64,000 bases of DNA, taken from the NCBI GenBank assembly GCA_036497945.1, contig DASXIN010000048.1, forward strand, positions 1 to 64,000, in the 5' to 3' direction. The notes beneath the pieces were generated by a model. That model did not search any database and was not told the origin of the DNA. It worked only from the letters and a program-made list of their open reading frames with translations. Positions within the stretch are counted from its first letter, which is position 1; every line of letters begins with the position of its first letter. The translations under genes and the position numbers were made by a program. Shown in pieces: positions 22,197-33,022 of the stretch. The DNA comes from RYN-230 sp036497945. GTDB lineage: Bacteria > Actinomycetota > Actinomycetes > Streptosporangiales > Streptosporangiaceae.

Positions 22197-23308
22197 TTCA
22201 GCACCTCGCTCACCGGCGTCGCCGGCAGGCCATGTGCGTCCGCGACTGGCAGGCAGGTCAGCGCCCCCTCATGGGTGTGCAGCCCCTGGGCCAGCGCCGG
22301 GTCGGCGCGCAGTGCGTCGCGCCAGCCCCGGTTGGCCAGCTCGATCACGTAGGGCAGGGTGACGTTGGTCAGCGCGTAGGTGGATGTGTGCGGCACCGCA
22401 CCAGGCATGTTGGCCACGCAGTAGAACACCGACCCGTGCACCCGGTAGGTGGGCTCGGCGTGCGTGGTCGCGTGCGAGTCCTCGAAACAGCCACCCTGGT
22501 CGATCGAGATGTCCACCAGCACCGAACCGGGCTTCATCCGGGATACCAGCTCGTTGGACACCAGCATGGGCGCCTTGGCCCCGGGTACCAGCACCGCGCC
22601 GATGACCAGGTCCGCGTCGATCACCGCGCGCTCGACCTCGTACAGGTTGGACGCGACCGTCTGACAGTGCCCCTGGTAGATCGCGTCGGCCGCGCGCAGC
22701 CGGGCTACGTTCTTGTCCACCAGCAGCACCTCGGCCTGCATGCCGAGCGCGATGGCGGCGGCGTTCATCCCGGACACGCCCGCCCCGAGCACCACGACCT
22801 TGGCCGCGTACACGCCGGACACCCCGCCCATCAGCACGCCGCGCCCGCCGCCGTCCCGCTGCAGGTGATGCGCGCCCACCTGAGGCGCCATCCGGCCGGC
22901 CACCTCAGACATGGGCGCGAGCAGCGGCAGCGTCCGGTCCGGGAGCTGCACGGTCTCATACGCGATCGAGGTGATGCCGGACTCGAGCAGCGCATCGGTG
23001 CACGGCCGGGACGCGGCCAGGTGCAGGTAGGTGAACAGCACCTGGTCCTTGCGCATCCGGTGGTACTCCTCGGCCACCGGCTCCTTGACCTTGAGGATCA
23101 AGTCGCCGGCCTGCCACACGTCGTCCGCGGTCGGCAGGATCTGCGCGCCGGCCACGACGAAGTCCTCGTCCGGGATGGACGACCCGGTACCGGCGCCGGC
23201 CTGGACGACCACCTGATGGCCACTGCGCACCAGCTCGTGCACGCCGGCCGGGGTGATCGCCACCCGGTACTCGTGGTTCTTGACTTCCTTGGGAATGCCT
23301 ACCTTCAT
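22193..23308 (-). CDS. ald: Alanine dehydrogenase
   Basis: This 371-residue NAD-dependent enzyme interconverts alanine and pyruvate plus ammonia. The family start MKVGIPKEVKNHEYRVAITP is clear, as are the catalytic Lys/His region (LFTYLHLAA), the dinucleotide motif VVVLGAGVSGMNAA and IDQGGCFEDS..TTH. The length equals the family norm. The ATG at 23308 is preferred to the TTG at 23317. It overlaps the presumed CTG start of xerD, which makes the two a transcription unit. Confidence 0.95.
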   Translation of the reverse strand: MKVGIPKEVKNHEYRVAITPAGVHELVRSGHQVVVQAGAGTGSSIPDEDFVVAGAQILPTADDVWQAGDLILKVKEPVAEEYHRMRKDQVLFTYLHLAASRPCTDALLESGITSIAYETVQLPDRTLPLLAPMSEVAGRMAPQVGAHHLQRDGGGRGVLMGGVSGVYAAKVVVLGAGVSGMNAAAIALGMQAEVLLVDKNVARLRAADAIYQGHCQTVASNLYEVERAVIDADLVIGAVLVPGAKAPMLVSNELVSRMKPGSVLVDISIDQGGCFEDSHATTHAEPTYRVHGSVFYCVANMPGAVPHTSTYALTNVTLPYVIELANRGWRDALRADPALAQGLHTHEGALTCLPVADAHGLPATPVSEVLN

Positions 23309-23395
23309 CGGCCGCAAGCCCTTTCTTCGTAACTCCTGCCTCCGGCCCCGTTGCCGGACGCACCGAGTCCTGCCGGACCCGCCGCCGCTAGCTGA

Positions 23396-24033
23396 TCAGT
23401 CCTCCGGCGCGTCCGCGGGCCGGAGGCCCGCGAACCCGCCGCAACGAGCGGCATACGCGGACAAGATACCCACCGCGGTGACGCCATTGTGCAGGTCACC
23501 CGCCATGAGCCGGTGCAGCGCGGTATCCAGGTCCACCCAGCGGAGCATGAGTTGCGCCTCTTCATCCGACGCGACGTAGTTCCGTTCCTCCTCCGGAACC
23601 TGGCGCAGCTCACGGGCCAGAAATACCCGGATCCGCTCGGTGCTGATCCCGGGCGAGGAGTAGTAGTCGGCCAGCACCCGCCAATCAGCCGCGGCGTACC
23701 CGGTCTCCTCGAGCAGTTCCCGTGCCGCGGTGTCGTGCAGCGGCTCACCATCGACGTCGCGCAGGCCGGCCGGGATCTCCCAGAGCAGCCGGCCGACCGG
23801 GTGCCGGTACTGCCGGATCAGCAGCACCTGGCCGGCCTCGTCCAGGGCGGCCACGGCCACCGCGCCGGGGTGCTGCACCACCTGCCGCGGCACCACGTGG
23901 CCGTCCGGCATCCGGACCAGGTCGCTGCGCAGCGTCACGATCGGCCCACGGGCCTGCTCGGTGGACGACACCACCGGCCAGCCTTCGGCCGCGTCCCGCA
24001 GCGGGACGTGGCCGGGCCGATCCACCGCGGAGG

Positions 24034-24037
<4 letters not shown>
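23396..24037 (-). CDS. NUDIX hydrolase, ADP-ribose pyrophosphatase type
   Basis: This 213-residue protein has the NUDIX box as GEPLHDTAARELLEETGY (about residues 95-112), preceded by LIRQYRHPVGRLLWEIPAG, the ADP-ribose pyrophosphatase pattern. It hydrolyses a nucleoside diphosphate linked to another group, most likely ADP-ribose. Its GTG start overlaps the pyrG stop (GTGA). The much longer in-frame reading upstream is a shadow of pyrG. The pyrG-nudix order is seen in mycobacteria too. Confidence 0.9.
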
Positions 24038-25749
<1,712 letters not shown>

Positions 25750-25810
25750 GTGAAGGCTCCCGTGGTCGGTCTGATGCGGAGAACCCGCCGGTCCACGGAA
25801 CTTCAGGATA

Positions 25811-26737
25811 TCAGCAGACGGTCGATGTGCTGGGTTCGCCATCCGCCGAGCGCAGCCGGTCCTGGTCAGCCGGGTCGCTGTGGTCACCGGCTTCGCCGAA
25901 CCGGGCCAGCAGCAGCGCGCAGGCCACGGCCAGGATGAAGGCCAGCACCGCCACCGCGGTCAGGCCATGCCGGGTGTGGTCGCCGAGGAACATCACGCCG
26001 ATGAGGGCGGGCGGCGCGGTCTCGGCCAGCACCACCGCGGCGGTGGCCACCGTGACGCTGCCGCCTTCCAGCGCGGTGGCGTACAGCATGAACGACACGA
26101 TGCCCGCCGCGGCCAGCGCGTAGGCGGCTGGATCGCGGACCAGCTCGCTCAGCGAGAACCCGGGCAGCACCCGGGCCGCCACCGCGACCACGCCGTAGCC
26201 CAGGCCGGCCACCGCGCCGAGCACCAGGGTGCGGGCCGGGTTGCCCAGCTTGGACGCGGCCACCCCGGCTACCGCCACCCCGGCCACGGCCACGATCAGC
26301 GCCAGCTTGAATGCCTCGCTGACCCCGGTGGCCCCTTCAGCCCCAGCCGAGAGGCCGAGCAGGCCGACGCCGACCACCACGCCAGCCACGGCCAGCCATT
26401 CCCGCCAGGTCAGCTGGATCTTGATCAGCCAGGAAGCCACGACCGCGGTGACGGCCAGGTTGCCGGCCACGATGGCCTGCACCGCGAACAGCGGCAGCCG
26501 CCGCAGCGCGACCAGCTGGGCGACGAAGCCGAGCATGTCGAGGCCGAGGCTGATCAGGAAGCGCCACTGGCCGAGCAGCCGGACGATCAGGCCGGGGTCC
26601 ACCTCGCCGAGCGGACTGGCCGGCTGGCTCCGGTTGGCCGTGCGCCGGCTGGCCGCGCGTACCGCCACGGCCTGCATGACGGAGGCGACTCCGTAACAGA
26701 GGGCAGCCACGAGCGCGGCCACCAGACTGGCCCACAC
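25811..26737 (-). CDS. DMT/EamA-like integral membrane transporter
   Basis: This protein of about 308 residues has around ten hydrophobic helices with short charged loops, in two repeated halves, as in the drug/metabolite transporter superfamily. Blocks such as AVQAIVAGNLAVTAVVASWL and VVLAETAPPALIGVMFLGDHTR support EamA-like membership. The substrate is unknown. The tail is acidic and cytoplasmic-like. The start is uncertain: a GTG at 26737 places the first helix at the N-terminus but lacks a ribosome site; the frame is open to 26899. It lies between pyrG and the HAD hydrolase on the same strand. Confidence 0.75.
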   Translation of the reverse strand: MWASLVAALVAALCYGVASVMQAVAVRAASRRTANRSQPASPLGEVDPGLIVRLLGQWRFLISLGLDMLGFVAQLVALRRLPLFAVQAIVAGNLAVTAVVASWLIKIQLTWREWLAVAGVVVGVGLLGLSAGAEGATGVSEAFKLALIVAVAGVAVAGVAASKLGNPARTLVLGAVAGLGYGVVAVAARVLPGFSLSELVRDPAAYALAAAGIVSFMLYATALEGGSVTVATAAVVLAETAPPALIGVMFLGDHTRHGLTAVAVLAFILAVACALLLARFGEAGDHSDPADQDRLRSADGEPSTSTVC

Positions 26738-26801
26738 AGCTACGACACTACGCTGAAGGTTTCCTGAACGGCCAGCGCGGTCCCCCTGAGTAGGGGAAAG
26801 A

Positions 26802-27557
26802 TCAGGGAAAACCCGGACGCTGCTTGCCTTGCGCCTCCGGGGGGCTTGTACCCGCCGACTTCCCTCGTCGCTCGGTCGCTCGTTCCTCGCTCCCTCCACA
26901 CCCGCCTCCCCATTCCCCCTTCACTGTCCAGTCGGCGGCGCCCTCCTTCGGCGCGGGCTCCACACCGTAGCGGGCTAGGTCGGCCCGGGCTGTCTCGGGG
27001 CCGGTGAAATGGATGCTGCGGATGCCCAGCGCCGCGGCGCCGGCCACGTTGTCCGGACGGTCATCGAGGAAGATGACGTCGGCCGGCGCGGCCCGCAGCA
27101 CGGCCAGCGCGGCCCGGAAGCACTCCGGATCGGGCTTGGCCAGCTTCAGGTCGCAGCTGAACATCAGGTGCTCGAAATGAGCCGCCACCGGCAGACCAGC
27201 CACGGCCTGTGCGGTGTCCCCCGGTGCGTTGGACAGCACGGCCAGGCGCACCCCGGCCGCGGCCAGATCGGCCACCAGCTGCACGCTGCCGGGCCGCAGA
27301 TGCAGCCAGGACCCGGCGTCCAGCCGGCTCAGCTCGGCGATCTGCGCCTCGGTGAAGCTGCCGCCCAAGTCGGCCGCGACCTGCTGCCAGTAGCTGGTCA
27401 CATCCAGCGCGGCCCGGTCGTAGTCCAGCCGGTAGGCCCAGTACGGCGGCAGCAACTCGGCCACCGGGCAGCCGGCCGCCTCGGCCAGCCGGGCGATGTC
27501 CGGCTCGGGCTGCGGCTGGCAGATGACGTTGCCGTAGTCGAATAGCACCCAGGTCAT
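26802..27557 (-). CDS. HAD superfamily hydrolase
   Basis: This 251-residue protein is a HAD-IA phosphatase-like enzyme. Motif I is FDYGNV (about residues 6-11), with Asn in place of the usual second Asp, as in some members. Motif II is VLSNAPGDT, motif III is KLAKPDPECF and motif IV FLDDRPDN. The substrate is unknown. AGGAAGG six bases upstream supports the ATG at 27557. The catalytic fold ends near ARYGVEPAP. The remaining ~45 residues are encoded by dispersed repeat B2 (SEERATERRGKSAG), also found at the end of the MarR gene at 1.2 kb. Confidence 0.88.
   Translation of the reverse strand: MTWVLFDYGNVICQPQPEPDIARLAEAAGCPVAELLPPYWAYRLDYDRAALDVTSYWQQVAADLGGSFTEAQIAELSRLDAGSWLHLRPGSVQLVADLAAAGVRLAVLSNAPGDTAQAVAGLPVAAHFEHLMFSCDLKLAKPDPECFRAALAVLRAAPADVIFLDDRPDNVAGAAALGIRSIHFTGPETARADLARYGVEPAPKEGAADWTVKGEWGGGCGGSEERATERRGKSAGTSPPEAQGKQRPGFP
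26820..26941 (-). repeat. Dispersed repeat family B, copy B2
   Basis: This is the longest copy, about 122 bases, and forms the 3' end of the HAD gene. Compared with B1 it has a ~30-base extra segment between GACTGGAC and GAGCGAGGAACGAGCGAC, and two bases more before GCGACGAGGGAAG, which shifts the reading frame. Confidence 0.75.
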
Positions 27558-27660
27558 GCGCACCCTTCCTGGCGGCGGCTGGCCCTGCGAAACCTACCAG
27601 CGCGCGGCACGCGGCGCGGCTGCGCGAGTGGCGGGCCGGCGGCCAGGGGTAGCTGGGCGG

Positions 27661-27688
27661 GGCGCCGGAGGCGCAAGGAAGCAGAGCG
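27661..27688 (+). repeat. Dispersed repeat family B, fragment B3
   Basis: GCGCCGGAGGCGCAAGGAAG followed by CAGAGC matches the last block of B1 and B2 almost exactly. It lies about 6 bases beyond the stop of the lipoprotein gene at 27694, on the opposite strand to that gene. Confidence 0.6.
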
Positions 27689-27693
27689 CTTCG

Positions 27694-28233
27694 CTAGCTG
27701 GTGCCCTGCAGGGCGGAGCTGCTCGGGTGCGGGACGCCCAGGGCGCGGGCCAGCTCGGTCCAGAACGTGGCCGAGGCGGCCCGTCGGGCCAGCCCGGCGC
27801 CGCTGACCCCGCCACAGCCGCCGGCCGAGGCGGTCACCACTGGGAACGCGGCCCGGGCGGCCGCGAAGCTCAGCCGGTAGCTGACCCCTAGGTCGGCTGG
27901 GCATCTCATGAGGCTGCGCGGCGCGGCCGGCAACCCGCAGATGGCCTGGGCCACCCCGCGGGCGGTGGCCGGGTCAGAGATGGTGACCACGGCCGGGATC
28001 GCGAAGTGCAGGTGGTTCTGCGGCAGCGCGACGACCCGGGTGACCACCAGCCGGGTCACCGCGGCCACGTCCGAGCACAGCGCGCCGCCCGCCCGGGCCG
28101 GGCTGGCCGGGGTGGTGGCGGGGCTGGCCGGCTGGGTGGCGCTGGACGTGGTGACGGCCTGCTGCGTCCCGCAGGCGGCCAGCGCCAGGCCGGCCAGGGC
28201 GGCCGCCATCCAGCGCATCGTGGGCATGCCCAT
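27694..28233 (-). CDS. Putative lipoprotein, unknown function
   Basis: This 179-residue protein begins with a signal sequence ending LALAAC (Cys about residue 21), a lipobox. A Thr/Ser/Pro/Ala-rich spacer follows, then a Cys-containing domain with no motif that I recognise (CSDVAAVTRLVV, AICGLP, MRCPADLGVSYRLSF, GGCGG). It should sit outside the membrane. AAAGAGG seven bases upstream supports the ATG at 28233. Neighbours (uvrB, HAD hydrolase) give no hint of a role. Confidence 0.7.
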   Translation of the reverse strand: MGMPTMRWMAAALAGLALAACGTQQAVTTSSATQPASPATTPASPARAGGALCSDVAAVTRLVVTRVVALPQNHLHFAIPAVVTISDPATARGVAQAICGLPAAPRSLMRCPADLGVSYRLSFAAARAAFPVVTASAGGCGGVSGAGLARRAASATFWTELARALGVPHPSSSALQGTS

Positions 28234-28274
28234 GACACACCTCTTTCCTGCCGCTGCTCCGGCCCGCGCAGAGC

Positions 28275-28313
28275 CAGGGCACTGAGCGGCGGCCTGGACC
28301 GCTCAGTGCCCTG
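28275..28313 (-). terminator. Strong hairpin downstream of uvrB
   Basis: CAGGGCACTGAGCGG (28275-28289) and CCGCTCAGTGCCCTG (28299-28313) form a perfect 15-bp stem with a nine-base loop, 39 bases beyond the uvrB stop. It is one of the strongest simple hairpins in the window. Confidence 0.75.
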
Positions 28314-28352
28314 AACTACTGCTTTGACGTATCGCGGGCGCGGCTGGTTCCG

Positions 28353-30473
<2,121 letters not shown>

Positions 30474-30505
30474 GGCACCGCCCCCTTCCGGAAGGTTGAA
30501 CTCGA

Positions 30506-31147
30506 TTACCCGCCCACTGTATTTCCTGGGTCCGACAAAGTGCCCGGGCCGGACCTGGCCTGGCGGCACAGCTCGGCCCACAGCTCGCCGACCTGCCGGT
30601 CCAGCTCGGCCAGTGAGCCGGAGTTGTCCAGCACGATGTCGGCGATGGCCAGCCGCTGCTCGCGGCTGGCCTGCGCGGCCATCCGGGCCGCCGCCTGGGC
30701 CCGGGTCAGCTCGCGATCCCGGATCAGCCGCTCCTCCTGGATCCGCGGCGGCACGTCCACCACCACGACCAGGTCGAAGAAGCCGGCCATGTCGTTCTCG
30801 GCGATCAGCGGGATGTCCTCGATCACGATCGCGTCCGGGCCGGCGCCTTGCTCCAGTTCCCGGAGCCGGGCGCCGACCAGCGGATGGATGATCCCGTTCA
30901 GCTTGCCGCGCAGCTCCGCGTCGGTGAACACGATCTCGCCTAGGGCCTGCCGGTCCAGCGTGCCGTCCTTGGCCAGCACCGCGGTGCCGAATTGGCCGAC
31001 CACCTGGGCCAGGCCCGGGGTGCCCGGCTCGACCACCTCGCGGGCGATCTGGTCGGCGTCGATGATCAGCGCGCCGTACCCGGCCAGCCGCCGGGCCACC
31101 TCGGTCTTGCCGGAGCCGATGCCGCCGGTCAGGCCGACCTTAAGCAT
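30506..31147 (-). CDS. coaE: Dephospho-CoA kinase
   Basis: This 213-residue kinase performs the last step of coenzyme A synthesis. It begins MLKVGLTGGIGSGKTEVARR with the P-loop, followed by LIIDADQIAREVVEPG and IVVDVP-type blocks (VVVDVPPRIQEERLIRD). The length is normal for bacteria, shorter than the mycobacterial version with its extra C-terminal domain. It lies between rpsA and uvrB on the same strand, the conserved actinomycete order. Confidence 0.94.
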   Translation of the reverse strand: MLKVGLTGGIGSGKTEVARRLAGYGALIIDADQIAREVVEPGTPGLAQVVGQFGTAVLAKDGTLDRQALGEIVFTDAELRGKLNGIIHPLVGARLRELEQGAGPDAIVIEDIPLIAENDMAGFFDLVVVVDVPPRIQEERLIRDRELTRAQAAARMAAQASREQRLAIADIVLDNSGSLAELDRQVGELWAELCRQARSGPGTLSDPGNTVGG

Positions 31148-31236
31148 GCCGCCACTCCCCGGCCGACGGCCAATGCCGCGGAGCCGGCCGCGGTGACGGC
31201 GAGCGCACCGCGGGCACCGGCCAGGGAGTAAGCAGG

Positions 31237-32721
31237 CTAGCTCTGCCCGCCGGACAGCTTGTCGCGCAGCGCAGCGAGTGCCTCGTCAGAGGCCAGCGCG
31301 CCGCCGGTGGACCCGGCGCGGTCCGGAGTGCCGGAGGTGTGCGTGCCGCCGGAACCGCCTTCGCTGTCAGCCTCGTCACCGGTGTCCGCCTTACGCGCCT
31401 CGGCGACCTGGCGGCGGTGTGCCTCGAACCGGGAACGTGCCTGGGCGTACTGCCGCTCCCACTCTTCCCGCTGCTGGTCGTAGCCCTCGAGCCACTCGCC
31501 GGTCTCGGCGTCGAAGCCCTCCGGGTAGACGTAGTTGCCCTGCTCGTCATAGGTGGCTGGCATGCCGTACAGGGTCGGGTCGAAGTCGTCGCCGACCGCC
31601 TCGCCGACGGTGCCCTCGTTGGCCTGCTTGAGCGACAGGCTGATCCGGCGCCGGTCCAGGTCGATGTCGATGATCTTGACAAAGATCTCGTCGCCGACCT
31701 GCACCACCTGCTCGGGGATCTCCACGTGCCGGTCGGCCAGCTCGGAGATGTGCACCAGGCCCTCGATGCCCTCCTCGACCCGGACGAACGCGCCGAACGG
31801 GACCAGCTTGGTGACCCGGCCCGGGACGACCTGGCCGATCTGGTGCGTGCGGGCGAACTGCTGCCACGGGTCTTCCTGGGTCGACTTGAGCGAGAGGGAC
31901 ACCCGCTCGCGGTCCATGTCGACGTCCAGCACCTCGACGGTGACCTCCTGGCCCACCTCGACGACCTCGCCCGGGTGGTCGATGTGCTTCCAGGACAGCT
32001 CGGACACGTGCACCAGGCCGTCTACCCCGCCCAGGTCCACGAACGCGCCGAAGTTGACGATGGAGGACACCACGCCCTTGCGGATCTGGCCGCGCTGCAG
32101 CGTGTTCAGGAAATTCTGCCGCACCTCGGACTGGGTCTGCTCCAGCCAGGCCCGCCGGGACAGCACCACGTTGTTGCGGTTCTTGTCCAGCTCGATGATC
32201 TTGGCTTCGATCTCCCGGCCCACATACGGCTGCAGGTCGCGGACCCGGCGCATCTCGACCAGCGAGGCGGGCAGGAACCCGCGCAGCCCGATGTCCAGGA
32301 TCAGGCCACCCTTGACCACCTCGATCACGGTGCCGGTGACCACACCGTCGTCATCCTTGATCTTCTCGATCGTGCCCCAGGCCCGCTCGTCCTGCGCGCG
32401 CTTCTTGGACAGGATGAGGCGGCCTTCCTTGTCCTCCTTCTGCAGGACAAGGGCTTCGATGTGGTCGGTGACCTTGACCACGTCGTGCGGGTCCACATCG
32501 TGCTTGATCGACAGCTCGCGGGAGGGGATGACCCCTTCCGTCTTGTAGCCGATGTCGAGCAAGACCTCGTCTCGGTCGACCTTGACGACGGTGCCTTCGA
32601 CAATGTCACCGTCGTTGAAGTACTTGATGGTCTCGTCGATCGCGGCGAGGAAGGCCTCCTGCGACCCGATGTCGTTGACCGCCACCTTGGGGGTCGGGCT
32701 GGCCTCTGTGCTGCTCGTCAT
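31237..32721 (-). CDS. rpsA: 30S ribosomal protein S1
   Basis: This 494-residue protein has four S1 RNA-binding repeats. It shows the actinomycete pattern: VAVNDIGSQEAFLAAIDETIKYFNDGDIVEG at the start, IGYKTEGVIPSREL, GFVPASLVE-like GFLPASLVEMRRV, two further repeats with VVSSIVNFGAFVDLG and VTKLVPFGAFVRV, and an acidic, glycine-rich tail. The ATG at 32721 starts MTSSTEA, the usual form. A possible longer start at 32745 lacks support. A good promoter lies ~190 bases upstream. Confidence 0.96.
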   Translation of the reverse strand: MTSSTEASPTPKVAVNDIGSQEAFLAAIDETIKYFNDGDIVEGTVVKVDRDEVLLDIGYKTEGVIPSRELSIKHDVDPHDVVKVTDHIEALVLQKEDKEGRLILSKKRAQDERAWGTIEKIKDDDGVVTGTVIEVVKGGLILDIGLRGFLPASLVEMRRVRDLQPYVGREIEAKIIELDKNRNNVVLSRRAWLEQTQSEVRQNFLNTLQRGQIRKGVVSSIVNFGAFVDLGGVDGLVHVSELSWKHIDHPGEVVEVGQEVTVEVLDVDMDRERVSLSLKSTQEDPWQQFARTHQIGQVVPGRVTKLVPFGAFVRVEEGIEGLVHISELADRHVEIPEQVVQVGDEIFVKIIDIDLDRRRISLSLKQANEGTVGEAVGDDFDPTLYGMPATYDEQGNYVYPEGFDAETGEWLEGYDQQREEWERQYAQARSRFEAHRRQVAEARKADTGDEADSEGGSGGTHTSGTPDRAGSTGGALASDEALAALRDKLSGGQS

Positions 32722-32907
32722 GTGTTGGTTGGCTCCGGCGGACATGGAAGTAGGATTTGGACGGCGCTCACCAGATAGCCCATCACCTGGGCTTTCAGGA
32801 GTGCACTGGATTTGCCTGGCCGACCTGGCGAGCCACGGCTAGCCTCTCAGCCAGCTGCGGCCATGCCTGGCCATGGCGGGACTGCACCAGAACACGGCGC
32901 AGCGCTC
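32722..32907 (-). other. Long untranslated leader of rpsA
   Basis: If the promoter at 32936-32908 is right, rpsA has a leader of about 180 bases. It contains small inverted repeats, such as around CCATGCCTGGCCATGG (32862-32877). I see no known riboswitch. S1 autoregulates its own translation in other bacteria, so a control site here is possible. Confidence 0.4.
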
Positions 32908-32936
32908 AGGATATGAGAGCTCAGCCAGTGGGTCAA
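32908..32936 (-). promoter_or_regulatory. Probable rpsA promoter
   Basis: On the reverse strand, TTGACC (32936-32931) and TATCCT (32913-32908) are separated by 17 bases, close to the vegetative sigma-factor consensus. This is the clearest promoter in the window. Confidence 0.6.
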
Positions 32937-32977
32937 TCTGAGTCACCGATCGCCGCATGATCGTTACCCGCGCTGCT

Positions 32978-33021
32978 CCCGGGTTTGCCGCGGGGTCGGC
33001 CGACCGCAGGCGGGTCCCGGG
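32978..33021 (-). terminator. Nested hairpin after polA
   Basis: CCCGGG at 32978 and 33016, CCGC/GCGG inside, and the perfect palindrome GGTCGGCCGACC (32994-33005) at the centre form a nested structure that begins two bases past the polA stop. Confidence 0.6.
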
Positions 33022-33022
33022 C

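Noticed and set aside
25750..25887. N-terminal extension of pyrG from an upstream ATG
   Set aside because: It would overlap the membrane transporter gene and has no match to CTP synthase N-termini.
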